Of a DNA stretch of 64,000 nucleotides, positions 48,556 to 57,019 are shown piece by piece; position 1 is the stretch's first letter, and each line of letters opens with the position of its first letter. The position numbers were made by a program, and so were the translations under genes. The notes beneath the pieces were generated by a model. That model worked only from the letters and a program-made list of their open reading frames with translations, searched no databases and was not told where the DNA came from. This DNA comes from Sipunculus nudus (Eukaryota > Annelida > Sipuncula > Golfingiida > Sipunculidae), in the NCBI GenBank assembly GCA_026874595.1, contig CM049310.1:50345058-50409057 (forward strand), read 5' to 3'.

Positions 48556-50010
48556 CTAACAAAACCACTTACAGAAGGGACCGTATAGCGCTGCTGCATT
48601 GTGGTTGGCTAGATGCAGCAGGGTACTCTCCGGGACGTTCCTGCACTGGGATATCTGTTCCAGCACCTGTCTGATATCCCACGGCGTTCGACAGAGATAA
48701 GGAGCATCCGATTCCAGGAGCAGTTTGTCTAATGGAAAGCGCGAGAGCGTAGACCTGGTGATGAACGGCACTGCGCGCGTTTTCGCCAACCCAAAGTAGC
48801 AGTTGGGCAATACACTGTTCCACTCACGCAGCTCAGAAACATCGCCACTAAAGCAGTGCCGGTGGATTCGATGTTTATGGAGCCCAAAGTCCTGTAGCAA
48901 ACGTAACATTGCTCTTCCAGCGGCTCCATCTCCATCATCCCGACAGGGCAGCACTAAAACTTTATCATGCCGGTGCAAGAGAGGTAATACCCTCCTCAGA
49001 AATTCCATTTGTAACTCCTGGTGCTCCGCATTGGCGTTATGTAATTCCAGTCCTATCTCCCCGAGGCCCACACAGTTAGGGGAAGCTAGGAACTGATCCA
49101 ACCGCCCAACGTACCTCGCCAGGTCCCCAGACTGCCTTACCATCCTAGGATGCACACCAAAGGTTAGTTTAACACGTGGATCACCAAGTAGTGAGTGTGT
49201 GTGGCTGTCCCCCCAGTGGTCCGGGTACACATAGTTGGCCACAATACCGGCTAGTTGAAAATCTCGCTGGCCGACAGCCCTCTCGTACTGGCCGAAGGTG
49301 TTGTATTTACTTCTGGCCAACAACATGTCTATGTGCGCATGGGAGTCGATGAAGGTGACTGGCCAAGGTTTATCGGATGGCTGCTCTCCAGATGGCAACA
49401 CGGAAGGCTGGAAATCTTGGAAGTCTTGTGGCTTTGAAGGCAGAGTTTCCACCACCCGTACGACTGTGTCCCAATGCAGCACTGCCAAGGGGCAATTTGG
49501 GGGTGCTGCCCTCAGCTCAGGAGGTGTGGCTATATCATACTTTCTAGACACGGACATGAGGAGGTCGATCTCTTGGGGGGTAAATTCTTTCCCCGGGTGG
49601 AGATTTGGATTGTACAGATGTTGGCGTGACACATGGTCCTGGAGTTGGCGGAGGGATGCCAGCCTTAATCCATCCCTTAAGAAACTTAGAAGTCCTGCCG
49701 CCCACTGGACCCATTGGGTGCGCTGCTCTTCCCCAAAAGTGAGAACACATCCCTCACTGTGATGTTTCAACTGAAGGAAACTGTTACAGCCTTCCTGGAC
49801 TTTGCACTCCCAGCAGGCAGTGTGCGGCTGGAACCACCAGGGTAAATGTGTTTGTAGACAATGGCGCTTCATGTGCGTTGTGCGTTCATTGCAAACGGAG
49901 CACAACTTATACTTCCATCTTTGCCTAGCCTTTTGCCCTATTGCTGATCCAATAGGGGCCACCTCCTCGTCATAGTCAGGCTCAAAGCTTGCCTCACCAG
50001 CAGCATCCAT
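48556..50010 (-). CDS. TatD-family metal-dependent nuclease in the env position of an LTR retrotransposon
   Basis: 484 codons. Residues 35-90 are Cys/His-rich (LCSVCNERTTHMKRH, then HTACWECKVQEGC), like one or two small zinc fingers. Residues 218-484 match TatD-type hydrolases: FIDSHAHID (H224, H226), LTFGVHP, GLGEIGLE (E318), HRHCFSGD (H385) and LLLESDAPYL (D435), plus the NAAALYG C-terminal motif. TatD proteins are amidohydrolase-fold metal-dependent DNases or 3'-5' exonucleases acting on DNA or RNA. The position where the family usually has a fourth histidine (P-V-x-x-H-x-R) reads LVLPCRD, so His is Pro355 or shifted; activity is uncertain. It starts 102 bp after the pol stop, has no introns, and lies before the polypurine tract. 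An acceptor-like TTCCTATTTGCAG sits just upstream of the ATG. No transmembrane or signal segment is seen, so it is not an envelope protein. Confidence 0.9.
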   Translation of the reverse strand: MDAAGEASFEPDYDEEVAPIGSAIGQKARQRWKYKLCSVCNERTTHMKRHCLQTHLPWWFQPHTACWECKVQEGCNSFLQLKHHSEGCVLTFGEEQRTQWVQWAAGLLSFLRDGLRLASLRQLQDHVSRQHLYNPNLHPGKEFTPQEIDLLMSVSRKYDIATPPELRAAPPNCPLAVLHWDTVVRVVETLPSKPQDFQDFQPSVLPSGEQPSDKPWPVTFIDSHAHIDMLLARSKYNTFGQYERAVGQRDFQLAGIVANYVYPDHWGDSHTHSLLGDPRVKLTFGVHPRMVRQSGDLARYVGRLDQFLASPNCVGLGEIGLELHNANAEHQELQMEFLRRVLPLLHRHDKVLVLPCRDDGDGAAGRAMLRLLQDFGLHKHRIHRHCFSGDVSELREWNSVLPNCYFGLAKTRAVPFITRSTLSRFPLDKLLLESDAPYLCRTPWDIRQVLEQISQCRNVPESTLLHLANHNAAALYGPFCKWFC

Positions 50011-50022
50011 ATTAATAACAAA

Positions 50023-50040
50023 TCTGCAAATAGGAACTCT
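50023..50040 (-). promoter_or_regulatory. Candidate splice acceptor for the TatD ORF
   Basis: Minus strand AGAGTTCCTATTTGCAG, preceded by TTTAAAGTTTTTT, ends 13 nt before the TatD ATG. Together with the LTR donor at 58702 it would make a subgenomic mRNA whose first ATG is that of the nuclease. This is inference from consensus only. Confidence 0.5.
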
Positions 50041-50111
50041 AAAAAACTTTAAATTGATGTACTTAACTAATGAGAATAGCCTTATACTACCATGCTGTTA
50101 GCCTAAACACC

Positions 50112-53100
50112 TTATCTAACAAAATCTCTGAGGTGGGAAGGGCGACGCACCTTCCTTCCTCTGGATGTTGTCTGGGTCGTATCCTCAGAATCGCTTATTA
50201 TGGGGATACACCTCTGTTGATCAGGATGGACACTACTCGTTGCGCCAGCTTTATCTTCATCAGATGCATCCCTATGTGAATCTGGCAGAGTCATGCCGGC
50301 CAGAGGCACATCAGAGAAGCTGTCCACGGATTCACTTGGGTCTCTGGACTTTACTTTGTGTTGATGCGAGTCTGGCAGAGCCATGCCGGCCAGAGGCACA
50401 TCAGAGTTACTGTCTTTGGATTTGTCAGGGTCATCGCGCTTTACTTTATGTTGACGTGCATCTGGCAGAGCCATGCCGGCCAGAGGCACACCAGGGGTAC
50501 TGTCTTTGGATTCATCAGTTGCGTCGCGCTTTACCCCCTCATCCCATGTCTGTGCCCTGATGTCTGTATTGTCACACCTAACCTTGTCCAGAGGTCTAGT
50601 AGAGGCATCGCTCTTTACCATTTCATCATCCCCCAGTTCACCTTGTTCCCCTAATTCTACAGTATTTTCAAGGTCTCCCTTCCAGAATTTGTTTCTAATC
50701 CGTCGCAACCATAGGGGGATCTCCCGGTCTCTACATGCTTTCATGTTATTATGATGGAGTGTCTGTTGCGACTTTCTTGTCTGGATCCGATATATGGGTG
50801 GCTTACTCGAAATCACCAAGTAGGGCCCTCTCCAGACGGGTTGCAACTTGGGGCTGAGGCCTTTCTTTGTCGACTTTTCCAGTACGTATACTAGGTCACC
50901 TGGGTTATACTTGGCCTCCTTCAAGTTGCGATCGTAGGTTCTCTTTTGGTGTAAGAGTGTTGCCTTCAAACGTTGGCGCACCTCTTGGTGAATCCATGTC
51001 ATTCTCTTTGCGAGATCTGCAATCCAGCGCTCCGGGTTCTGAGCTGTAACATTTTCCTTTGCAGTCCCCATGATAATGTCTACGGGTTGTAGAACCTCTC
51101 GGCCAAGCATAATTTGATTGGCCGTAAAGCCTGTAGAACGGTTCACCATCGCATGTAGTGCCATAACCACCAATGGAAGATCTTTATCCCAAGCCCTGGT
51201 GTTCCCTTCGATGAGGCACCTTATGATTTGAAGAACATTGCGATTTTGCCTCTCGACCTGGCCGTTGGAAGCAGGGTGATACGGCGTGGTGCGTTTCTTT
51301 GCGATTCCAAGTGATGAGCAGAAGGCTGAGAATAAGTTAGATTCAAAATTTCTTCCTTGGTCCGTAAACACCTCCAAGGGACACCCAAAGGTTACTACGA
51401 AGTGGAGCAGGAACGTTTGTGCTACCAGTTCTGCAGTCTGTTCAGGAATTGCTGCGCATTCGAGCCATTTTGAAAACTGGTCACACATCATCAAAATGTA
51501 CTTGTTTCCGTCCTCACTTGCAGTGAATGGGCCCAACACATCAATGTGTACTCGTTCCATTGGGTAACCAGCGTGGTATACCTGTAATCCTGCTTTGGGT
51601 TTAACTGATGGCTTCTTATTGCGGTTGCAAACGCCACAGGACATTACATGCAAAGCACAATCTCTTCCCATGTTGAACCATAGAAAAGACCTTTTCAAGC
51701 GACCAAGAGTCTTGTCTCTCCCCAAATGGCCTGCAGTGCGTGCATCGTGACAGAAGTGAAGAACTTCTTCTCTGAGGGACTCTGGTACGATGAGACATAG
51801 TTCCCGTTCTGGTCTCCCCTCCCACAAATAGAAGAGGACGCCATCTCTTTGTCTAAGCTGGGTCTTGCTTATCCAGAAATGTTTTGTAGCTGGGCTACAG
51901 ATGAACAATTCTTTGAGAGTTGGATCGCCTTCTTCCAGCCAATCGAATATTGGAGTCAGGTCTGGGTCCTCCTTCTGAAACTTCCTTAGCTCCTCTGAGG
52001 TATAAGAAGGGAGCCAGTTTGAAAGTGATGCCTCATGCATTTGGTCTGTTTCATCAGGGTCTCCAACGGGATCATCTGGAATTTCTTGCAAATCCAAAAC
52101 ACTACTGGTACCGTTATCAGCTACAGCAAGCTCAGCCGGCTGTAGTTTGAATTCTGGAATTGGCACATTTGAAGATTCTGTACATGAGGAAAGCTCAGCC
52201 GCCCTGCGTTGTACAGGCTCTTCCCCTGTGCACAAATCCAGTTTCTTTACTGCCAAAGGTACCACATCATCAACATCTTCTTCAAACCGGGACCATTGAT
52301 CATGAGCTCTTTGACAATAGTTGCAACCCTTGCATGGTAGAGAAGTAACATCTGTGCCGGCCAGATAACAATCACAAGGCATCAGCGAGTCTGTGATCCT
52401 CGATAGTCCATCAGCGTTACTATGTTTCGACCCTTGTCTATGAAGGATCGAAAAGTCATACTGGGCAAGTTCTTCAAGCCACCTTGCTAACTGACCTTCT
52501 ATGTGGCGAAATCTTGTGAGCCAGGCCAAACTGTTGTGATCTGACCTGACTGTAAATCTTCTGCCCAGGAGATAATGACGGAAGTGACGACAGAATTTGA
52601 CTACGGCCAAAAGCTCCTTCCTGGTTGTACAATATCTCCTCTGTAACGGTGTGAGAACATGACTGGCATACGCTATTGTCCTCTCTTGCCCTTGCTGTAC
52701 TTGAGAGAGTTCAGCTCCTATTGCTGTGTCAGATGCATCACAGTCAAGCAGAAACATTCCTTGTGGTAGAGGGAAGGCCAGGCACGGGGCTGAGCTCAAA
52801 ACCTCTTTCAGGTGCGTGAAGGCTTCTTCATGTTCCTCCAACCAGCTGAAAGGAACTTTTGGTTTGACCAGCTGGTACAGGCAGGCTGAGATTCCTGCAT
52901 ACCCTTTCACATGCGCACGATGGTAATTAGCATAACCGAGGAAACATTCAAGTTCTTTCCTACCTGTGGGAACGGGCCAATTCCTGATGGCATCTTCCTT
53001 TCCTGGAGTTACTGACATGTCTTCTTTGCTCACGCGCCGCCCAAGGAATTCAACCTCTGATTTCAGTAACGAGCACTTTTTGGGTTTCAGCTTCAGATTG

Positions 53101-54977
53101 TGTGCTCGTAGGCGATCGAATACATTTTGCAGGGTAGTCATGTGTTGTTCGAAGCTTGAGCCGAGAACAATCACACCGTCGAGGTAAACCAGGACTTCGG
53201 TCCAGGTGAGGCCACGAAGCACGAGATTCATTGCGCGTTGAAATGTCCCTGGGGCATTGCAAAGTCCAAACCCCATTCGAGTATGCTCAAAGAGGCCATA
53301 CTTCGTTATAAACGCCGTCTTCTTTCGTGATTCTTGGTCCAACTCAATCTGGTAATAACCAGAAGCTAGGTCGAGAGTGCTGAAGTAGCGCGTGCCAGCA
53401 AGGGTGTCGAGGCAATCCTCTATTAGGGGAAGAGGATACTGATCTTTGACCGTGACATCATTCAAGGCACGAAAATCCACACACCAACGGACCCCACCAT
53501 CTTTCTTGCGCACAAGTACTGGTGCAGAGGCCCATTCTGATTCGGAAGGTTTGATCACACCTGCAGCCAACATTTTATCCAGATGTCTTCTCTCTTCCTC
53601 TTCAAAGCCTAGAGGTGTACGACGCATACGTTGTTGTACCGGAGGGGCATCCTTGGTATTGATATGATGTCTAATGGTGCTCAGACAACCCAAGTCTAAA
53701 TCATGCGTTGCAAATATGTTCTGATATTCTACTAGCATATTGCCGATCAGAGCTGCTTGTTCTTCTGATACAGATTTCTTTGTGTCTTGAAAGAGGTCGC
53801 GTAGGTGCTCAGGCATTTTCTTTAATATGTCTAGCTGGGGCTTTGCTCCTTCTGATTGGTTCCGAATGCGGGTGAGCTCTGCCGACCCATCACCTTCGCC
53901 AATAGAATTCACTCCACCCATAGGAACTTCAGAACTACTAGACACAGAACTAAGCTTAGCCGACTCTGTGTCAACTCCAGCAACAGTCTCCGTTCCCGAC
54001 ATGGCAGCTGCACATCTAACAGATGGGTTGCAATTTAATTCAGGGTTGATTACCTCAGTAGCTTCTGTGGCTCCTCCAACATGATAATTACACCTAAGCG
54101 TTACATGGTGGGCTTTATCATTGATGACTCGAACATATCCCTGTGTCTGCATGAGTGTACATGAAATAAGAAGCGATTCGCAGTCCTCCCTTGGCTGAAC
54201 AACATATTCTTGAACCTCTGGATTTCCTTGTGTTACCTCCACAGGGACAAGGGAGATAGAATGAGGTGGCACCACTGTACGTTGCTTCGTCACTACTTTG
54301 AACACAGAATAGTCATCACCTCCTCCATTTCTCTGCAAAGATGCCGTAATGGTTTCGCCAGGCATGGAAATGACATTCCTCGCAAGATCCATGATGCATT
54401 TATTCCCTGACAGAAAATCAAGGCCAAGGAGCACTGGGTCGGTGACATCTGCCACGTAAACTTCTGTGTCGTACTCATTTTTACCAACTTTGATTTTTAT
54501 TCCTTTGACCTTTGAAGCCGGGATACTGGAACCTATCCCCTTTAGTGTGACTTTATGAATCTCTTGGATCTTATGGGGCAATGTCTTCGCCAGACTCTCA
54601 CTTATTATAGTCACTTGTGCTGCACTATCAACAACAGCTGGAGTGGAGATTCCATTTACAGCCACAGGGACGATTAAACTAAGTCCTTGAGATTTCCTTA
54701 CCAGAATCTCCGGGAGGGTTTCACGATCTGATGTTGATTCCAGATCAGTATGTTTGGCCTGCTCATTTCGATCGCGTCCTGTGTGTGTTACAACAACCTC
54801 TTTGCTGCCTGGAGAAACTATTTTGATATTTTCTTGGCCAGCTTTCAAGTGGGTGGAGCCATGGCCTCCAGGCACCACCCCTACTCTTTTAAATCTGACA
54901 GACTTTGTTCGCGAGGAGCAACCCAGAGCTTCGGACAATCCTTCTTTAGATGTCCTTTTTCGTGACAGTGGTAACAT
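50112..54977 (-). CDS. pol: Pol polyprotein: protease, RT, RNase H, integrase
   Basis: 1621 codons from the ATG at 54977, though expression is probably by -1 frameshift from the zinc-knuckle frame at 54893-54887, giving Gag-Pol. Aspartyl protease: VVDSAAQVTII (D117; DSA instead of the usual D-T/S-G) and LLGLDFL. RT about 440-660: WCVDFRALN, TLDLASGYYQI, LCNAPGTFQ; the catalytic box is YLDG (598-601), lacking the second aspartate of YxDD. RNase H: LLDCDASD, RKELLAVV, RSDHNSL. A CKGCNYC cluster lies near 882-888. Integrase: H1077/H1084 with C1114/C1117, then D1146, D1206, E1242 (D-35-E) in HIDVLGP, FTDQGRNF, NGQVERQN. WRGPYLV (about 1382) is the GPY module. The C-terminus has three 30-residue repeats (about 1483-1570). 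Length and order fit Ty3/gypsy; the altered RT residue suggests this copy is not competent. Confidence 0.95.
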   Translation of the reverse strand: MLPLSRKRTSKEGLSEALGCSSRTKSVRFKRVGVVPGGHGSTHLKAGQENIKIVSPGSKEVVVTHTGRDRNEQAKHTDLESTSDRETLPEILVRKSQGLSLIVPVAVNGISTPAVVDSAAQVTIISESLAKTLPHKIQEIHKVTLKGIGSSIPASKVKGIKIKVGKNEYDTEVYVADVTDPVLLGLDFLSGNKCIMDLARNVISMPGETITASLQRNGGGDDYSVFKVVTKQRTVVPPHSISLVPVEVTQGNPEVQEYVVQPREDCESLLISCTLMQTQGYVRVINDKAHHVTLRCNYHVGGATEATEVINPELNCNPSVRCAAAMSGTETVAGVDTESAKLSSVSSSSEVPMGGVNSIGEGDGSAELTRIRNQSEGAKPQLDILKKMPEHLRDLFQDTKKSVSEEQAALIGNMLVEYQNIFATHDLDLGCLSTIRHHINTKDAPPVQQRMRRTPLGFEEEERRHLDKMLAAGVIKPSESEWASAPVLVRKKDGGVRWCVDFRALNDVTVKDQYPLPLIEDCLDTLAGTRYFSTLDLASGYYQIELDQESRKKTAFITKYGLFEHTRMGFGLCNAPGTFQRAMNLVLRGLTWTEVLVYLDGVIVLGSSFEQHMTTLQNVFDRLRAHNLKLKPKKCSLLKSEVEFLGRRVSKEDMSVTPGKEDAIRNWPVPTGRKELECFLGYANYHRAHVKGYAGISACLYQLVKPKVPFSWLEEHEEAFTHLKEVLSSAPCLAFPLPQGMFLLDCDASDTAIGAELSQVQQGQERTIAYASHVLTPLQRRYCTTRKELLAVVKFCRHFRHYLLGRRFTVRSDHNSLAWLTRFRHIEGQLARWLEELAQYDFSILHRQGSKHSNADGLSRITDSLMPCDCYLAGTDVTSLPCKGCNYCQRAHDQWSRFEEDVDDVVPLAVKKLDLCTGEEPVQRRAAELSSCTESSNVPIPEFKLQPAELAVADNGTSSVLDLQEIPDDPVGDPDETDQMHEASLSNWLPSYTSEELRKFQKEDPDLTPIFDWLEEGDPTLKELFICSPATKHFWISKTQLRQRDGVLFYLWEGRPERELCLIVPESLREEVLHFCHDARTAGHLGRDKTLGRLKRSFLWFNMGRDCALHVMSCGVCNRNKKPSVKPKAGLQVYHAGYPMERVHIDVLGPFTASEDGNKYILMMCDQFSKWLECAAIPEQTAELVAQTFLLHFVVTFGCPLEVFTDQGRNFESNLFSAFCSSLGIAKKRTTPYHPASNGQVERQNRNVLQIIRCLIEGNTRAWDKDLPLVVMALHAMVNRSTGFTANQIMLGREVLQPVDIIMGTAKENVTAQNPERWIADLAKRMTWIHQEVRQRLKATLLHQKRTYDRNLKEAKYNPGDLVYVLEKSTKKGLSPKLQPVWRGPYLVISSKPPIYRIQTRKSQQTLHHNNMKACRDREIPLWLRRIRNKFWKGDLENTVELGEQGELGDDEMVKSDASTRPLDKVRCDNTDIRAQTWDEGVKRDATDESKDSTPGVPLAGMALPDARQHKVKRDDPDKSKDSNSDVPLAGMALPDSHQHKVKSRDPSESVDSFSDVPLAGMTLPDSHRDASDEDKAGATSSVHPDQQRCIPIISDSEDTTQTTSRGRKVRRPSHLRDFVR
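50281..50550 (-). repeat. Three 90-bp tandem repeats in the 3' end of pol
   Basis: Copies start at 50281, 50371 and 50461 (plus-strand motif TCTGGCAGAGCCATGCCGGC). They encode 30-residue units with the core VPLAGMALPD. The repeat is in frame and lies after the integrase GPY module, where chromatin-targeting tails are found in some gypsy elements. Confidence 0.92.
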
Positions 54978-55054
54978 TCAAGGGTTGCTAGGCGATTAGG
55001 TGGCTGTGGTGAAGGAGACCTACTACGCGACGGGCGAGGAGACTGTGCACGCAT
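54881..55054 (-). CDS. Gag zinc-knuckle segment (nucleocapsid), in the gag frame after a stop
   Basis: In the same frame as gag, just after its TGA, an ATG at 55054 opens about 57 codons: an SPRPSRSRSPSPQPP Ser/Arg/Pro run, then CYHCHEKGHLKKDC, a perfect C-x2-C-x4-H-x4-C retroviral-type zinc knuckle that binds genomic RNA. It ends with TAG at 54883-54881, directly after the slippery heptamer TTTAAAA. In intact relatives this would be the C-terminal part of Gag. Here it is cut off from the capsid by an in-frame stop, so its expression would need readthrough or internal initiation. Confidence 0.85.
   Translation of the reverse strand: MRAQSPRPSRSRSPSPQPPNRLATLECYHCHEKGHLKKDCPKLWVAPREQSLSDLKE
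54887..54893 (-). promoter_or_regulatory. -1 ribosomal frameshift slippery site
   Basis: Minus strand T-TTA-AAA in the gag/zinc-knuckle frame matches X-XXY-YYZ and sits one codon before the TAG that ends that frame. The pol frame is exactly -1 relative to it and is open across the site. This is the expected arrangement for Gag-Pol production. A downstream pseudoknot was not verified. Confidence 0.72.
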
Positions 55055-55060
55055 GAGTGA

Positions 55061-57019
55061 TCACAACATTGATTCCATGCTGTCCAAACGGTTGCTAAAT
55101 TCCCTCATAGTGTGCCCGTTTGATTGTTGTACTGTGACAGAATTCTGGTTTGGCCTCAGATTCTCTGACCTATTGAAACTAGCAGCATGAACAACTTGGA
55201 AGTCATCCGTTTCCCCTGAACAGTTCTCATAGGTATCGACAAAACTTACTTTCCGTGAAGACAAACCTGTTGGCCCGTACAAGGATTTCCTGTTACTGAT
55301 GGCATCCTTTACGCATTTTACTGCTTTGTATATTGTCTTGGGACCCTTCATCATAGCTATCTCCACCGCTTTTTTGTCTTTGCAGCCACGGAAGAAATGC
55401 TCTACTACGATCTGGTTGATGGTAGACTCTTTTGCACCTTTATATCCTTCCAAGGCCTGCATGTGGACCCTCTGGCTAAATTCTTCTATGGACTCATCAT
55501 CCCTTTGTTTGGTGTAGGGTAGCTGGCGCCTTGCTGAGGATGCTGTATCTTTAGTGCCGAATCGAGAGTCAAGTTCTCTGCGGAGAGTCTTGTAATCGGT
55601 CAGGATTTCCATCTCTCTCACAAAATCTAATGCCTTTCCAGACAAACAATCAACCAGGGCATCTGCTTGCTTTGACCTTGACCATCCGTAACGGTCTGCC
55701 AGGCGCTCAAATTGAAATATGAAAGAGTGCCACGTCTGATCACCATTGTATGTTGGCAATTTTGGTGCGCGAGGACTCTGGTAGTGCCTTCTTTGTCGCC
55801 TTGGTGGTGAACGTACGGGTGGTGAACGGCTTTCGCCTGACGATGATGAATCCCTGTGATGGTGTCTGGTTTTTCTTCCATGCCTTCCAGTATGCCTTCT
55901 ACTTTCTCGACTAGAGCTCCTGCTTTGGGCCTTGTGACGCCTAGATCTTTCTACGGAGGTATCACTACTATTGCTTCGACGATATTGGCGTCTCCTCTCA
56001 ACTTTGTCTTGCCGGTGTTTTGAGTAGTGCCTTCTCCCATCACCACTGCTGCAACTGGCGCTTCGGTTATGGCGGGTACTTTTATTCGAAGAGTAAGTTC
56101 CGTGCGACCGGTTTTCCCTCCGAGACCTTGCACGATCACGACTTGAACTTGGGCTGCTACTTGGTGAGCGATGTCGTAGCTTGTCATAGTGATTATGACT
56201 TGTAGAGTATCGCGAGTCAGATCCCATGTCGTAGCTGTGCTGCTGATGGCTTGAAGGTCTCTTGGTCTTGTCTTTTGGGACATTTACCATGGGATGGTAT
56301 TCCGAAGGCTCGTTGTGGGACCTGTTGCGCGGTACTTGATATGTATACACATGAGGATGAGAACCATGGGGGTCCGAGGAGATACCACCACCCAAATCAA
56401 GTGAAAGCTGAGCCGTCCCTGACTCGGGGGCCAAGTACCTTTTCTGACCCTCATTTCTCCCCCTTCTCCAATATTGAGAGGCAGATGAGTAAGCCAGTAT
56501 GGGCTGGTGGTATACATTGTCCTTTGGATAGACCGACAGCATGTCTGCATGCGGGTTAGACCTGGAAGAACCACCGGGCTGCGAAGAGTCAGAACAGGAG
56601 TTAGTGTTGGGGGGGAATGCAGCATAGGGATGGTCTAGTTGCTGAGAAGTGGTATAGCGGTCATCCCTAGAAAGCTCTCTATGGTCAGTTTTGGAGTGTG
56701 GTGGTTGAGTTCTAGGAGAACTACTACTAGGAGCCGTAGGTAAGTCAATTTTTACAATACCCTTATCCAGAAAGTATTGCCAGTCAGACACTGCAAGCCC
56801 AGAAGCTTGCTCCAATGCATGCAAATCGAACTGGGGGTTGGATTGGCGCAGTTCAATAATATTTGCAGCAGCCGATGGCGAACAGGTATCAGGTAAAATA
56901 TTACCAATGTCATCGGCTGATGCGGTATGGAGATGCAATGGAATTGTGCGAGCAACAGCTGGTAAAAAAAAGCCCAAAAAGAGGGAAATCTGGTTGGTAA
57001 ATTTGTGAAAATGTAACAA
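55061..57019 (-). CDS. gag: Gag: HhH-like N-terminus, RS-rich domain and retrotransposon gag domain
   Basis: 652 codons. Residues about 32-92 (TASADDIGN, AANIIELRQ, FDLHALEQASGL) resemble a helix-hairpin-helix nucleic-acid-binding module. Residues about 280-410 are strikingly rich in Ser/Arg with RS dipeptides (SRDRARSRRENRS, RSSSRESRRH), like the RS domain of splicing factors. About 417-585 is a gag/capsid-type region: LPTYNGDQTWHSFIFQFE, CLSGKALDFV, LRRELDSRFG, ESIEEFSQRVHMQALE, VEHFFRGC. This part assembles the particle. The frame ends at TGA (55063-55061) before the zinc knuckle, which continues in the same frame downstream. The first ~25 residues are coded by a pyrimidine-rich tract ending TTTTACCAG that also looks like a splice acceptor, so the true N-terminus is uncertain. 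Confidence 0.88.
   Translation of the reverse strand: MLHFHKFTNQISLFLGFFLPAVARTIPLHLHTASADDIGNILPDTCSPSAAANIIELRQSNPQFDLHALEQASGLAVSDWQYFLDKGIVKIDLPTAPSSSSPRTQPPHSKTDHRELSRDDRYTTSQQLDHPYAAFPPNTNSCSDSSQPGGSSRSNPHADMLSVYPKDNVYHQPILAYSSASQYWRRGRNEGQKRYLAPESGTAQLSLDLGGGISSDPHGSHPHVYTYQVPRNRSHNEPSEYHPMVNVPKDKTKRPSSHQQHSYDMGSDSRYSTSHNHYDKLRHRSPSSSPSSSRDRARSRRENRSHGTYSSNKSTRHNRSASCSSGDGRRHYSKHRQDKVERRRQYRRSNSSDTSVERSRRHKAQSRSSSRESRRHTGRHGRKTRHHHRDSSSSGESRSPPVRSPPRRQRRHYQSPRAPKLPTYNGDQTWHSFIFQFERLADRYGWSRSKQADALVDCLSGKALDFVREMEILTDYKTLRRELDSRFGTKDTASSARRQLPYTKQRDDESIEEFSQRVHMQALEGYKGAKESTINQIVVEHFFRGCKDKKAVEIAMMKGPKTIYKAVKCVKDAISNRKSLYGPTGLSSRKVSFVDTYENCSGETDDFQVVHAASFNRSENLRPNQNSVTVQQSNGHTMREFSNRLDSMESML

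Noticed and set aside
49298-49762. 154-codon plus-strand ORF opposite the TatD frame
   Set aside because: Shadow of the minus-strand TatD coding sequence; no domain pattern.
48556-50010. Third retrotransposon ORF considered as an envelope gene
   Set aside because: No signal peptide, furin site, fusion peptide or transmembrane segment; motifs are those of a TatD hydrolase.
50165-50754. Plus-strand ORFs with periodic Cys/Pro/Arg content
   Set aside because: Antisense translations of the 90-bp repeats at the end of pol.
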